DNA of 25,807 nt. Origin: CAZQKW01 sp964594075 (GTDB taxonomy: Bacteria > Desulfobacterota > WTBG01 > CAIYCZ01). The notes below the pieces were generated by a model that was given only the letters and a program-made list of their open reading frames with translations, searched no databases and was not told the DNA's origin. Below, in pieces: positions 8,843 through 18,012 of the stretch. Where the stretch lies: contig CAZQKW010000048.1 in assembly GCA_964594075.1 (NCBI GenBank), forward strand, positions 1 to 25,807, read 5' to 3'. Each line of letters begins with the position of its first letter. Within the stretch, counting starts at the first letter, position 1. The position numbers and the translations under genes were made by a program.

Positions 8843-10957
8843 ATGCGGATTGATGTGATGACGGTTGTGCCTGTATTGAAACGAGAGCTGAAAACCTATT
8901 TCACCTCTCCTATTATGTATGCGGTGGTATCAGTATTTCTGATCCTTTCCGGCTATTTCTTCTATACCAATCTGGTCATGTATGTTTTGTTTGCCGGCAG
9001 CGGGGTGAACATTGATCTGTGGGAATACACGTTTAACGATGTGAGCTATATTCTGCTGCTTCTGCTTCCGCTGATTAGCATGCGGCTGTTTGCGGAAGAA
9101 AAAAAGCTCGGCACTTTTGAACTCCTTGTCACCGCCCCCCTCAGAGATACTGATATTTTACTGGGTAAATATTGCGCAGGCCTGATCATTATTGCTGCAA
9201 TGCTGATCCTCAGCCTGCTTTACCCCTTAATATTGTCCGCGATTCATGTCGTGTTCGTTCCTGTCCTTGTGCCCGGATACATGGGGTTGTTCCTTATCGG
9301 CGCCAGTTTTCTTGCTTGCGGCATATTCCTTTCATCATTGACCGAACAGCAGATTGTTGCTGCCATATCCACTGCGGGACTGCTGATGTTTCTCTGGTTC
9401 ATTGACCGCAGTGAGGATATCGCTGCCCCCTTTGTTGCAGGTGTTTTGCAACAGGTGTCCCTGTTCCGGCACTTTTTTAATTTTGCCCGGGGAGTCATTG
9501 ATACCAAAGATATAATATATTTTGTTTCAGTGATAGCTGCGGGTCTGCTTCTCACGCTTTTTTCGATACAATCACGACAATGGAAAGGTTTTGCACGCAG
9601 AACCGCCGATATGCGCCTACTGCTGCCACAGGGGGTCATACTGTCACTGCTAATCGTCTTGTTACCCGTAAATGTAATTGCATGGCGATATAATTACCGG
9701 TTTGATTTTACTTTTGAAAAAAAATATACCTTGTCTGAACCGTTGCGAAACGCTCTTGCATCGGTTAAGGATACTTTTGCTATGACGGTTCGGGTAACAA
9801 AAGAACAGAAACGCCCTGTCCAAGACTATCTTGAGCTGCTCCAGACAAATTGCCCGCACCTGCGCTACAAATGTATTGACGTTGATAAGAATGCCACATC
9901 GCCGGATGCGCTCAAGGGCCTCGGAAATACGGGAGGGGTTGCAACCTATAAAGGGCGAAAGGAAAACTTTGCGGCCCTCAGCGACGAAGAAGTGCTGAAA
10001 ACTATTTATGCCCTTGCGTATGGACAGGAAAAAATCGCCTGCTTTATCATCGGTCATGGGGAGCGAGACCTTTCACACACCGCAGCAGACGGGTTTTCAG
10101 AGGCACAAGCGGCACTACAGTCAGACAGCTTTACCATTACCCCGCTCCGTCTTGACGATCTGCCGGACATGCCGTCTGATTGCCGTATGGTGATCATTGC
10201 CGGTCCGCAACAGGATTTTTCTGATCAGTCGCTTGCCCATCTGGAAAACTATTTTGAACGGGGTGGACGATTGTTGCTGCTTCTTGATCCTGCGCCCCTG
10301 CCGCGTTTAAAAAAGTTCCTTGCGCGGTATAATGTTGAGGTCGGCACTGATATTGTCGTTGACCGGAGTAATCCGCTGGCGGAGGCGGACGATCTTACAC
10401 CTATCATTTTTATTAACCGTGAACACCCTATAGCTTCTCATTTAACCGCTGCCGTTCTGTTTCCCAAGGCCTGCTCGGTTCAGGTGGGAACGCATCCCCT
10501 GCCCGGTTTTTCGTGGGAAATTCTTGCCCAGTCGGGCAAAGAAACGTGGGCCGAACAGGACCTGCAAAGCGCGTTTGACAACACGGCTCAGTATCAAGAG
10601 GGCACAGATTTGCGCGGACCCGTGCAAGTCGCGGTGATTACCAAAAAAGCACCGGATAAGAAGCAAGAAGCGCCCGAGGGCCGAATGGTAGTCATGGGAA
10701 CTTCGCAATTTGCCACTAACCAGCACATTAATATCCTTGGCAATAGAGATTTTCTTCTGAACTGTGTGCGCTGGCTTGCAGAGGTGCCCCTGCCGGAAAT
10801 TGTACGATCACAACCAAGGGATTCCAGAGTTCCTCCCCTGGTATCTTTGACCGCGGCCGAGAGTCGGCTGGTGTTTTGGTCCTGTGTCATTATGCAGCCG
10901 GCGCTGATTCTGGCCATTGGGATCGGTGTGATTTTCCGGCGTCGTTTTTTAAGTTAG
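8843..10957 (+). CDS. GldF-GldG-like fusion: ABC-2 permease plus auxiliary domain
   Basis: About 704 aa. The N-terminal 250 residues are an ABC-2 permease: a cytoplasmic start VLKRELKTYFTSPIMYAVVS, about six membrane segments, and the conserved FAEEKKLGTFELLVTAPL stretch between them. Another membrane segment near residue 270 leads into a large GldG/ABC_transp_aux domain (about 300-640), with FIIGHGERDL and the GGRLLLLLDP element, and a final C-terminal membrane helix. In gliding bacteria GldF and GldG are separate and work with the ATPase GldA; similar fused permeases are common elsewhere. No ATPase gene is adjacent. The start is uncertain: GGAGG (8836-8840) is too close to ATG 8843 and rather far from GTG 8855/ATG 8858; GTG 8834 is also in frame. 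Confidence 0.85.
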   Translation: MRIDVMTVVPVLKRELKTYFTSPIMYAVVSVFLILSGYFFYTNLVMYVLFAGSGVNIDLWEYTFNDVSYILLLLLPLISMRLFAEEKKLGTFELLVTAPLRDTDILLGKYCAGLIIIAAMLILSLLYPLILSAIHVVFVPVLVPGYMGLFLIGASFLACGIFLSSLTEQQIVAAISTAGLLMFLWFIDRSEDIAAPFVAGVLQQVSLFRHFFNFARGVIDTKDIIYFVSVIAAGLLLTLFSIQSRQWKGFARRTADMRLLLPQGVILSLLIVLLPVNVIAWRYNYRFDFTFEKKYTLSEPLRNALASVKDTFAMTVRVTKEQKRPVQDYLELLQTNCPHLRYKCIDVDKNATSPDALKGLGNTGGVATYKGRKENFAALSDEEVLKTIYALAYGQEKIACFIIGHGERDLSHTAADGFSEAQAALQSDSFTITPLRLDDLPDMPSDCRMVIIAGPQQDFSDQSLAHLENYFERGGRLLLLLDPAPLPRLKKFLARYNVEVGTDIVVDRSNPLAEADDLTPIIFINREHPIASHLTAAVLFPKACSVQVGTHPLPGFSWEILAQSGKETWAEQDLQSAFDNTAQYQEGTDLRGPVQVAVITKKAPDKKQEAPEGRMVVMGTSQFATNQHINILGNRDFLLNCVRWLAEVPLPEIVRSQPRDSRVPPLVSLTAAESRLVFWSCVIMQPALILAIGIGVIFRRRFLS

Positions 10958-11137
10958 CCAGAGGCGCGAAATGCCTGCGGCGTTAACGACAGTTGTTTAG
11001 AACCAGCCTCTGTGCCGCGTGCATTATCATTTGTGAACAAATAAAATTTCTGTTAAGCTATACAAAAAAGGGTTGGTGTAGCCTTTTGCAACGATCTCTT
11101 TTAACCGGCGGCAAACTATTTCTGCAGAAAGGTTTAT

Positions 11138-12616
11138 ATGAAACAGGTTATTGTGCGCTTTGCGCCTTCTCCTACCGGCTATTTGCATATCGGAGGTGCG
11201 CGAACCGCCCTTTACAACTGGCTTTTTGCCCGAAAGTATCATGGAAAGTTTATCCTGCGCATTGAAGATACTGATATAGAACGTTCAACCGAAGAATCAA
11301 TCAGGGGAATCCTTGATGGTATGCAGTGGCTGGGGCTCACCTGGGATGAAGGACCCAACTTTCAGTCGCAGCGCATTCAGTATCATAAAGACGCAGCCCG
11401 GCAGCTTCTGGCACAAGGATCTGCCTACAAATGTTTCTGCACTAAACAAGAGCTGGAAGCAAAAAGGCTTAAAGCCCAGCAGGAAAAATCAGATTATAAA
11501 TATGACGGCACGTGCAGAAACCTCTCTGCAGAAGAAATTAAGCGTCGGGAAGCGCGGAATTTGCCTTTTGTGGTGCGCTTTAAAGTGCCCACCGGTGACG
11601 GCGTTGTTGCTTTTGACGATAAGGTGTATGGGCACATCGAAAAAAAATATGCTGATATTGAGGATTTTGTCATCATGCGTTCAGACGGCCAGCCCCTCTA
11701 TGTGCTGAGCAATGCGGTTGATGACATGATGGACAATATATCGCATGTTATCAGAGGGCAGGACGGCCTTGCCAATACGCCGAAACAAATTCTTATTTAC
11801 CATGCCTTGGGACACGAGGTGCCGGTTTTTGCTCATATGCCCCTGACGCTCGATATTAAAAAGGCAAAAATTTCAAAGCGCAAGCATGGTGATGTAGTAA
11901 CTGTTGCGTACTACCGGGAACGGGGCTTCTTGCCGTGGGCGCTATGCAATTTTCTGGCGCTTCTGGGCTGGTCGACCACTGACAATCGTGAACTGTTCAC
12001 CCCGGCAGAGCTTATTGAAGCATTTACCCTTGAGGGAATTGTTCGCCATAACTCTATCTTCAATTATAATCCGAACGATCCCCACAGTTGGACAGATCCG
12101 AAAGCCATTGCTATCAATGCACGCCATATCAGTATGATGAATATTGAGGAACTGTTACCGTACGTAAAAAAAGAGCTTGCAGAAGCCGGTCTGTGGGATA
12201 CTGCGTTTGAAGGTGAACGAAAAGAATGGTTTAAGAATACGGTCAACCTTATCCGCACGCGCTTCCATACGCTCAAAGATTTTGCAACTATAGGACGCCC
12301 GTATTTCTCGGATGATTTTCCCTATGATACAGAGGCTATGGAAAAAAACCTTAAAGCCGACGCCCGTATCAAGCAGTTCTTACTTGATGTGGCTCAACTA
12401 ATTGATAATGCCAGTAATTTTGATATAAAGAGCGCGGAAGCTCTGGTGCGCGAATTTGCGGGCCAACGTGGCATAAAAGCAGGCATTGTTATTAATGCAA
12501 TTCGCACCGCGGTAACCGGTCAGTCAACAGGACCGGGACTTTTTGAGGTGCTGGAAGCGATTGGCAAAGAGCGCACCGTCAGGCGTCTTCGAAAAGCAGC
12601 CCAGCTCTGCGGATAA
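11138..12616 (+). CDS. gltX: Glutamate--tRNA ligase
   Basis: A 492-aa class I aminoacyl-tRNA synthetase that charges tRNA-Glu in the cytoplasm. The N-terminus RFAPSPTGYLHIGGARTALY carries the HIGH-type motif (His17-Gly20), and KISKR at 244-248 is the KMSKS loop. LRIEDTD near 40-46 is the family's ATP/Glu-binding signature. Full length with a complete C-terminal anticodon-binding half. AAAGG precedes ATG 11138. Some bacteria use a non-discriminating GltX that also charges tRNA-Gln; the sequence does not decide this by eye. The 180 bp upstream hold no strong promoter; TTGTGA (11031) and TAAGCT (11054) are 17 bp apart but match consensus poorly. Confidence 0.97.
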   Translation: MKQVIVRFAPSPTGYLHIGGARTALYNWLFARKYHGKFILRIEDTDIERSTEESIRGILDGMQWLGLTWDEGPNFQSQRIQYHKDAARQLLAQGSAYKCFCTKQELEAKRLKAQQEKSDYKYDGTCRNLSAEEIKRREARNLPFVVRFKVPTGDGVVAFDDKVYGHIEKKYADIEDFVIMRSDGQPLYVLSNAVDDMMDNISHVIRGQDGLANTPKQILIYHALGHEVPVFAHMPLTLDIKKAKISKRKHGDVVTVAYYRERGFLPWALCNFLALLGWSTTDNRELFTPAELIEAFTLEGIVRHNSIFNYNPNDPHSWTDPKAIAINARHISMMNIEELLPYVKKELAEAGLWDTAFEGERKEWFKNTVNLIRTRFHTLKDFATIGRPYFSDDFPYDTEAMEKNLKADARIKQFLLDVAQLIDNASNFDIKSAEALVREFAGQRGIKAGIVINAIRTAVTGQSTGPGLFEVLEAIGKERTVRRLRKAAQLCG

Positions 12617-12858
12617 GAGGGAGGATTTTTTCTTCTTCTCGCAGGGTTTTCTGAATTCCATGCGAAACGTTATGTGCTTCTATTGGCAAATTGGCTCCGT
12701 GTAACACATTGTCTAAAAGTGTCATGCTGAACCAGGTGAAGAATTCCATCGCACGCAACAGCATGGAATTCAATACGGGCGGAATGGCGCGCTTATCATA
12801 GTCCAGCGCACGGCACGTTTTTCAATAACCTGCTCAATGGAGGATGGAGATAGGAAGG
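12617..12858. other. Intergenic region with possible gene remnant and dyad
   Basis: No intact gene is convincing. On the - strand, two overlapping frames together read like a degenerate C-terminal fragment: about 12838-12800 (IEQVIEKRAVRW) and, in another frame, about 12805-12579 (LDYDKRAIPPVLNSML and on), whose stop overlaps the end of gltX. An inverted repeat, GAATTCCAT (12741-12749) with ATGGAATTC (12763-12771), has a 13-base loop and no T-run, and GAATTCCAT occurs once more at 12653. I do not recognise the fragment. Confidence 0.35.
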
Positions 12859-13392
12859 ATGCAGATAAAAAAAATAACAAAATTTCTTTATATACTTATT
12901 CTTATAGCAGGCACAGTGAGCGCCGGGTGCTCCGGCAAGGAAAACACCGCTGCTGAAATAAAACACTATCCGGTTGACGGTCTTGGGGGAGTTATCAGCA
13001 AGTCTGCGGTGATCTTTGATAAGGAAATTTCAAGCGATGGCAATGGTTCTATACGAATCACCGCCAATAAACCGTGCACGATACTCCTGTATGAAACCGG
13101 GGATGTTGATGCGGATAATGCCCGTCTGACATATCGGGCAAAAGTCCGCACACAAGGCGTTCAGGGAAAGGTGTATCTCGAAATGCTGTGTCAGTTTCCC
13201 GGCGGCGGTGAATATTTTTCCAAAGACTTAGGATCGCCACTCGCCGGCACTAATGAATGGTCAACTGAAGAAACGCATTTTATTCTGAAACGGGGAGAAA
13301 ATCCGGACAACGTAAAGCTCAATATCATTGTTGACGGAACGGGCACGGTCTGGGTTGACGATATCCGCCTGATAAAAGGTCCCGTAGAATAA
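12859..13392 (+). CDS. Lipoprotein with a carbohydrate-binding-like beta domain
   Basis: About 177 aa. From ATG 12859 the signal peptide (MQIKKITKFLYILILIAGT) ends in the lipobox VSAGC, so the mature protein is lipid-anchored at Cys. An in-frame ATG at 12844 would add five residues; GGAGA about nine bases before 12859 favours the shorter form. The mature domain is beta-rich with a closing VWVDDIRLIKG motif, as seen in jelly-roll carbohydrate-binding modules (CBM4/9-like) and related envelope proteins. No catalytic motif is seen. It stands alone between gltX and a convergent peptidase gene. Ligand unknown. Confidence 0.75.
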   Translation: MQIKKITKFLYILILIAGTVSAGCSGKENTAAEIKHYPVDGLGGVISKSAVIFDKEISSDGNGSIRITANKPCTILLYETGDVDADNARLTYRAKVRTQGVQGKVYLEMLCQFPGGGEYFSKDLGSPLAGTNEWSTEETHFILKRGENPDNVKLNIIVDGTGTVWVDDIRLIKGPVE

Positions 13393-13674
13393 AATTTATC
13401 GTGCGTAACTGAATGCCCTCCAGCTCGTATATCGCCTTTTCCAACCCGTTCACTACTCGTGCGAGCCGATCGTAGTCAAGTTTATCTGGCGTGCACTGCA
13501 TCATAGTGCGCTCCGACAAAGACAATCCAATGTGGGTCGCGGTATCCTTGTTTCTCGGCTGAAATATTGTAATGGGTCTTGCCTGCTATGCGGTATGCCT
13601 GGCGTGGCACGGATAAACCGGTGCGAATTAATGATTGCTCTGTGAGCAACTTCACGCGTGAGGATCCAGGTATT
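13393..13674 (-). pseudogene. Remnant of an M28-family aminopeptidase with internal deletion
   Basis: Directly after the stop of the S10 peptidase gene, the - strand encodes an M28 peptidase fragment: SLIRTGLSVPRQAYRIAGKT, then THYNISAEKQGYRD and WIVFVGAHYDAV, the family's first metal-binding His-Tyr-Asp motif. At about 13488-13502 the reading jumps frame and continues as TPDKLDYDRLARVVNGLEKA, which is the C-terminal signature of the same family. The whole catalytic middle (the other zinc ligands and general base) is missing, about two hundred residues by the family's usual size. It cannot be functional. It suggests that two secreted peptidases once lay in tandem. Confidence 0.75.
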
Positions 13675-15210
13675 TTAACGACAAGCTTTGTCCACAAAGG
13701 CAGAAATGTCTTCGGTCATTTTCTTAAGCGCTGGCAGATGGGTGTAAATCTGGTGCCCTGAATCGTAAAACAAAATTACCATATTGTCTCTTACTGCCGG
13801 ATCCAGGCCCAGGTGTTCTACGGCATATTTAGAAGCATAATAGGGAGTTGCCAGATCATAGTATCCGCACGCGATAAGCGTCTTGAGCCGAGTATTGTTA
13901 GTCATTGCCTCTCGCAGTGGCGCAGATACATTTACATACCCCTGCGCTGCCGATCCCCAGTTCCACTCGCGATTTACATTCAGATTTAACACTTCATAGG
14001 GCTGGTCATAGATAAACTTCAGTTCAGTACGCACATAGTGATTCATGCCTGCCGCATACGGGCCGGTGGTTAAAAACAGAGCCGGATCAAATGAGCTGTA
14101 TTCGCAGCCAAAATCCGCATCAATACCTGTTACCCTGCTGTCAAGAATACCCACCGTTCGGCGCTGGCTGCGGAGCAGCTCTTGTGCAAATCGCAATTGA
14201 TTTATTCTTAAATTGTTGTAGGCAATAAAATCTTTTGCTATGCCGGTATAGGACGACATCTTCTCTATAATGAGGATGCGCTCGGGCGCAGATAATTGAT
14301 CACCTTTGAGCAGGGCAGCCGCATATTCACCCACTGCCCAGGCTTCTGCATTCTGACGGGTTTGTTCTGGATTGGCTTGCAATGCCTGAGAAAGCTTGTT
14401 GTGATACAGTGCAGTAGCAGTATAGGCCGGCAAAAAAAGGATATAAGGCAGATCATTGCCGGCGTTAAATCGCAGAGTTTGAAAGTTTAAAGCCGGCGAG
14501 ATAAGAATGAGACCGCGCAAATGGATATTCATATTGTTTTGCAAATATCCTGCCAGCGCCGCAGCTCGTGTTGCCCCATAGCTTTCTCCAATGATAAATT
14601 TAGGTGAAAGCCAGCGGGCTGAAATGGTAATATAGCGCCTAATAAATTCGGCCATAATCCGCGTGTCTTCCTCCATACGGTAAAATTGTTTGACATCAAC
14701 ACCCGGTGCTGCGCGGCTAAATCCGGTACCCACTGGATCAACAAAAACCAGGTCGGTAAACATAAGCCAGGTATAATCATTATTCACCAGACGTATCAGT
14801 TCCGGCGCGTGGGTTCCCTGATCGTTTAACGGTACCCGTTTCGGGCCTACGGCGCCGAGGTGTAAAAATACTGAGGATGCCCCTGGTCCGCCATTAAACG
14901 CGAAGGCAATAGGTCGTGTGTCTGCGGCGTCGCGTCTGTTTCGTTCATACGCGCAAAAAAACAGATGCGCAGTCGGTTTGTCTGCTTCGTCCCTTAAATG
15001 CAGAAACCCGGCAGTAGCAGTATATGTTATGGACCTTCCCTGAACTTTTATTTGGTGTTTTGTTATTGAAAATGTCGGTGCCGCAATTTCCGCCGCGGTA
15101 TTGGCTGGCTTCGGTTTTTCTATCGCTGATTTGGTCTCTGCAGAAAATACCTGGCTACCGATACCCAGCAGCGCAATAAGGTGAACAACCATCAGACATC
15201 GTTTTTTCAT
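13675..15210 (-). CDS. Secreted S10-family serine carboxypeptidase
   Basis: A 511-aa alpha/beta-hydrolase peptidase that removes C-terminal residues. The signal peptide (KKRCLMVVHLIALLGIGSQV, cut near VFSA) exports it. The oxyanion segment FNGGPGASS (residues 105-113) and the nucleophile Ser210 in GESYGA are clear. Asp452 (GYYDLATPY) and His486 (SGHQIY) complete the triad. Length is normal for the bacterial branch. AGGTGA lies just before ATG 15210. It is divergent from miaB and followed directly by the M28 remnant. All catalytic residues are present, so it should be active. Confidence 0.93.
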   Translation of the reverse strand: MKKRCLMVVHLIALLGIGSQVFSAETKSAIEKPKPANTAAEIAAPTFSITKHQIKVQGRSITYTATAGFLHLRDEADKPTAHLFFCAYERNRRDAADTRPIAFAFNGGPGASSVFLHLGAVGPKRVPLNDQGTHAPELIRLVNNDYTWLMFTDLVFVDPVGTGFSRAAPGVDVKQFYRMEEDTRIMAEFIRRYITISARWLSPKFIIGESYGATRAAALAGYLQNNMNIHLRGLILISPALNFQTLRFNAGNDLPYILFLPAYTATALYHNKLSQALQANPEQTRQNAEAWAVGEYAAALLKGDQLSAPERILIIEKMSSYTGIAKDFIAYNNLRINQLRFAQELLRSQRRTVGILDSRVTGIDADFGCEYSSFDPALFLTTGPYAAGMNHYVRTELKFIYDQPYEVLNLNVNREWNWGSAAQGYVNVSAPLREAMTNNTRLKTLIACGYYDLATPYYASKYAVEHLGLDPAVRDNMVILFYDSGHQIYTHLPALKKMTEDISAFVDKACR

Positions 15211-15259
15211 ATGGTCACCTGTTTGTTAACGCGTCTCAATAGGTTACGGTCTAACACGC

Positions 15260-15288
15260 TTTACATTCTACTAAATACAAGGTATAAA
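15260..15288 (+). promoter_or_regulatory. Sigma70-type promoter of miaB
   Basis: TTTACA (15260-15265), a 17-base spacer and TATAAA (15283-15288) match consensus closely, 40 bp before the miaB start and inside the divergent intergenic region with the S10 peptidase gene. Confidence 0.7.
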
Positions 15289-15327
15289 TAATCATTTTAC
15301 ATAGATTTAAATTATCGTCAATCACCT

Positions 15328-16671
15328 ATGGAACCAGGTCGCGTGAATTTAGGCTACCCCGCTGCCGTATATATCAAAACCTTCGGCTGCCAGATGAACG
15401 AATACGATTCGCTCCGTATTCTCAAATCGCTTGAAACAGCGGGCTACACCCGGGCTGCTTCTTACAGAGAAGCGTCGGTGATTTTGCTCAACACCTGCAG
15501 CGTCAGACAGAAGGCCGAGGAAAAGGTTTACAGTGAACTGGGCAGGCTCAAAAAACTGAAACAACATAATCCCGATTTGATTATCGGGGTGGGCGGTTGT
15601 GTGGCGCAACAGGAAGGAAAAAACTTGTTGCGCAACTTTCCGCAGGTTGATCTGGTGTTCGGCACCCATGCGATCGCCCAGGTTGCGGAGTTGTTAGCGC
15701 GGTGTCAGGCTACCCGTAATAAAATTGTATCTACAGACATGAATGGGGCAGAGATTTATCCTGCGGAGCGGTATGTGCCTGAGGAAAAACAAGTAACCGT
15801 TTTTGTTTCCATTATGCAGGGGTGTGAAAATTTCTGTTCTTATTGTATTGTTCCCTATGTTAGGGGGCGCGAGCGAAGCCGAAAACCGGAAGATATTGTG
15901 AACGAAATAACGCGTCTAGCTAACTCTGGCGTTAAGGAGGTCTCGCTGCTGGGTCAAAATGTTAATTCGTATGGAAAAACCCTCACGCCGCCGCGAACAT
16001 TTCCTGAACTGCTCCACGCAGTACATAACATAGCGGGCATTGAACGCATCCGCTTTGTCACCTCACACCCAAAAGACCTCTCGGCGGAGCTCATACAGGC
16101 CTTTAAAGACCTTGATAAAGTCTGCGAACATATCCATCTGCCCCTTCAGTCAGGATCTGATCGCATCCTGGCACGGATGAATCGCGCCTACACGGCAGCC
16201 GATTATCTCAACAAAGTTGAAGCATTGCGGGCAGCAGTGCCTGCCATCAGCATCACGGCTGACATGCTGGTTGGGTTTCCGGGTGAGACAGAAAAAGATT
16301 TTCAGGCAACGCTTGAGATCGTCGCACACGTAGAATTCGATGACTTATTCTTGTTCCGCTATTCTGACCGCAAGGGAACTCCTGCGTCAGCGTTTCCAGA
16401 AAAAGTTCCTTATACGGCAATGATAGAACGTCTGGAAGCTCTTAAGGCACTACAGCGGGAAATCAGTGTTAAGAAAAACCAGCGCATCATTGGCCAAACG
16501 GTGCCAGTGCTGTTTGAGTCAAGGAGCAAGCGCAACCCCGATCACCTTGCAGGCCGAACGCGAACAAACAAGGTGGTAAATTGCAAGGCGACTGCCGAGC
16601 TTCTTGGTGATACTGCCCGCGTTAACATTGAACAGGCACATATTCATTCCTTAAGTGGAACACTGGTCTAA
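15328..16671 (+). CDS. miaB: tRNA-2-methylthio-N6-dimethylallyladenosine synthase
   Basis: A 447-aa methylthiotransferase that adds a methylthio group to isopentenyl-adenosine 37 of tRNAs. The N-terminal UPF0004 domain has its three cluster cysteines at 21 (FGCQMNEYDS), 57 (NTCSVR) and 91 (GGCVAQ). The radical-SAM CxxxCxxC is Cys166, Cys170 and Cys173, followed by the MiaB-typical VPYVRGRERSR. A C-terminal TRAM domain ends the protein (GRTRTNKVVNC). The FGCQMN and VRGRERSR forms favour MiaB over RimO or MtaB. ATG 15328 has only a weak binding site. A PHP-domain gene follows after 41 bp. Confidence 0.96.
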   Translation: MEPGRVNLGYPAAVYIKTFGCQMNEYDSLRILKSLETAGYTRAASYREASVILLNTCSVRQKAEEKVYSELGRLKKLKQHNPDLIIGVGGCVAQQEGKNLLRNFPQVDLVFGTHAIAQVAELLARCQATRNKIVSTDMNGAEIYPAERYVPEEKQVTVFVSIMQGCENFCSYCIVPYVRGRERSRKPEDIVNEITRLANSGVKEVSLLGQNVNSYGKTLTPPRTFPELLHAVHNIAGIERIRFVTSHPKDLSAELIQAFKDLDKVCEHIHLPLQSGSDRILARMNRAYTAADYLNKVEALRAAVPAISITADMLVGFPGETEKDFQATLEIVAHVEFDDLFLFRYSDRKGTPASAFPEKVPYTAMIERLEALKALQREISVKKNQRIIGQTVPVLFESRSKRNPDHLAGRTRTNKVVNCKATAELLGDTARVNIEQAHIHSLSGTLV

Positions 16672-16712
16672 AAAACTGCTGGGTAAGACTGGCATCGTTG
16701 TGAGGTGGCTCG

Positions 16713-17363
16713 ATGATAGATTTACACACGCATACACTTTTAAGCGATGGCGCGCTGCTTCCTGCGGAATTGATTCGCCGGGCAGAGGCAATCGGCTATA
16801 CGGCAATAGCTATTACCGATCATGTTGATGTTTCAAATTTTGACTTTGTAATCCCGCGTATTGTCAAAGCGTGCCAGAAAGCAGCAGAACAATGTAACAA
16901 CATTACTGTTATTCCCGGGGCCGAACTTACCCATATAAACCCTGCTGATATACCGTTCTTAGTGAACGAGTCCCGCGCGTTGGGCGCATGTCTCATCGTG
17001 GTGCACGGAGAAACTATTGTTGAGCCGGTGAGCCCCGGAACCAATCGCAAGGCTCTTGAATCAGAGATTGACATTCTTGCCCACCCCGGACTTATTACTG
17101 ATGATGAGGTGAAACTTGCAAAAGAACGCCACATCATGCTTGAAGTAAGCGCCCGCAAAGGTCACTGCCTCACCAATGGCCATGTGGTAAAACTTGCGCA
17201 GCACTACGGCGCGCCGCTTATCTTAAATACCGACGCCCATGCGCCTGAAGACCTTCTGACCTGCAAGCAGGCTCAAAACATAGCATGTGGCGCAGGATTG
17301 ACGCAGGAAGATTTTCAGCACATGCTGCAAAACAGCAGACAGCTCATTCAGCGTCTCATATAA
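16713..17363 (+). CDS. PHP-domain phosphoesterase (histidinol-phosphatase-like)
   Basis: 216 aa. The PHP metal ligands are all visible: HTHTLLSDG at residues 5-13, AITDHVDV, PGAELTH, VVHGETI, DILAHPG and the closing LNTDAHAPEDL. The family uses a trinuclear metal site to hydrolyse phosphate esters (HisK, PolC/DnaE PHP, YcdX-like). It is too short for full histidinol phosphatase (about 260-270 aa), and no his genes are near. ATG 16713 lies 41 bp after miaB, so co-transcription is likely. The substrate cannot be told. Confidence 0.9.
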   Translation: MIDLHTHTLLSDGALLPAELIRRAEAIGYTAIAITDHVDVSNFDFVIPRIVKACQKAAEQCNNITVIPGAELTHINPADIPFLVNESRALGACLIVVHGETIVEPVSPGTNRKALESEIDILAHPGLITDDEVKLAKERHIMLEVSARKGHCLTNGHVVKLAQHYGAPLILNTDAHAPEDLLTCKQAQNIACGAGLTQEDFQHMLQNSRQLIQRLI

Positions 17364-17511
17364 AACAGACGGTCGGTTGTGGTGCGGCGATAAAAACCTC
17401 CCAGACGCTCGGGTATGGTATTAAGCTTCATTCCCAATGTGTTTTGGTGTTCGCATGCGGGTTGCCTTAATTGCAGGGATACGGTGTGGGGAAATTTTGT
17501 TTCGTTTTTCC

Positions 17512-17540
17512 TTGACAAATTATTTATAGGATATTATAAA
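17512..17540 (+). promoter_or_regulatory. Sigma70-type promoter of rplM-rpsI
   Basis: A perfect TTGACA (17512-17517), a 17-base spacer and TATAAA (17535-17540) lie 28 bp before the rplM start, in a 205-bp gap that otherwise shows no gene. Its strength fits a ribosomal protein operon. Confidence 0.8.
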
Positions 17541-17568
17541 GATTGATTATTTTAAATAGAGGATACAA

Positions 17569-18006
17569 ATGAAAACAGTAAGTGCAAAAAAACAAGAAGT
17601 ACCGCGCCAGTGGTATGTCGTAGATGCCACAGATAAGATTCTGGGGCGGCTTGCCGTTCAACTTGCCAATATACTAAGAGGGAAAAACAAGCCGATATTC
17701 ACGCCCCATGTTGATACCGGCGATTTTGTCATTGTCACCAATGCAGAAAAGGTGCGGCTGACCGGCAAGAAGCTGGAGAAGAAACAGTACTATCGTCACA
17801 GCGGCTATCCAGGAGGTTTAAAAGTCAGAACAGCGCAGGAGCTGGTGCGAAAAAAACCTGAAGAGCTTATTATGCACGCAGTTAAAGGCATGCTGCCCAA
17901 AAACCGTCTGGGAAGCAAATTGCTTAAAAAACTAAAGGTATATGCAGGCGCTGCACATCCCCATGAAGCCCAGCAGCCGAATATTTTGGAATTGAAAGAG
18001 GTTTAA
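17569..18006 (+). CDS. rplM: 50S ribosomal protein L13 (uL13)
   Basis: 145 aa, the usual size. It has the family's opening WYVVDATDKILGRLAVQLAN, the HVDTGDFVIVTNAEKVRLTG block, YYRHSGYPGG and HAVKGMLPKNRLG. It binds 23S rRNA early in 50S assembly. GAGG sits before ATG 17569. rpsI follows after six bases, the order conserved in most bacteria. A strong promoter lies just upstream. Confidence 0.98.
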   Translation: MKTVSAKKQEVPRQWYVVDATDKILGRLAVQLANILRGKNKPIFTPHVDTGDFVIVTNAEKVRLTGKKLEKKQYYRHSGYPGGLKVRTAQELVRKKPEELIMHAVKGMLPKNRLGSKLLKKLKVYAGAAHPHEAQQPNILELKEV

Positions 18007-18012
18007 GTATCC

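Noticed and set aside
11031..11059. Promoter or Rex-type half-site before gltX (TTGTGAACAA)
   Set aside because: Only one half of a Rex site is present, and the -10 match is poor.
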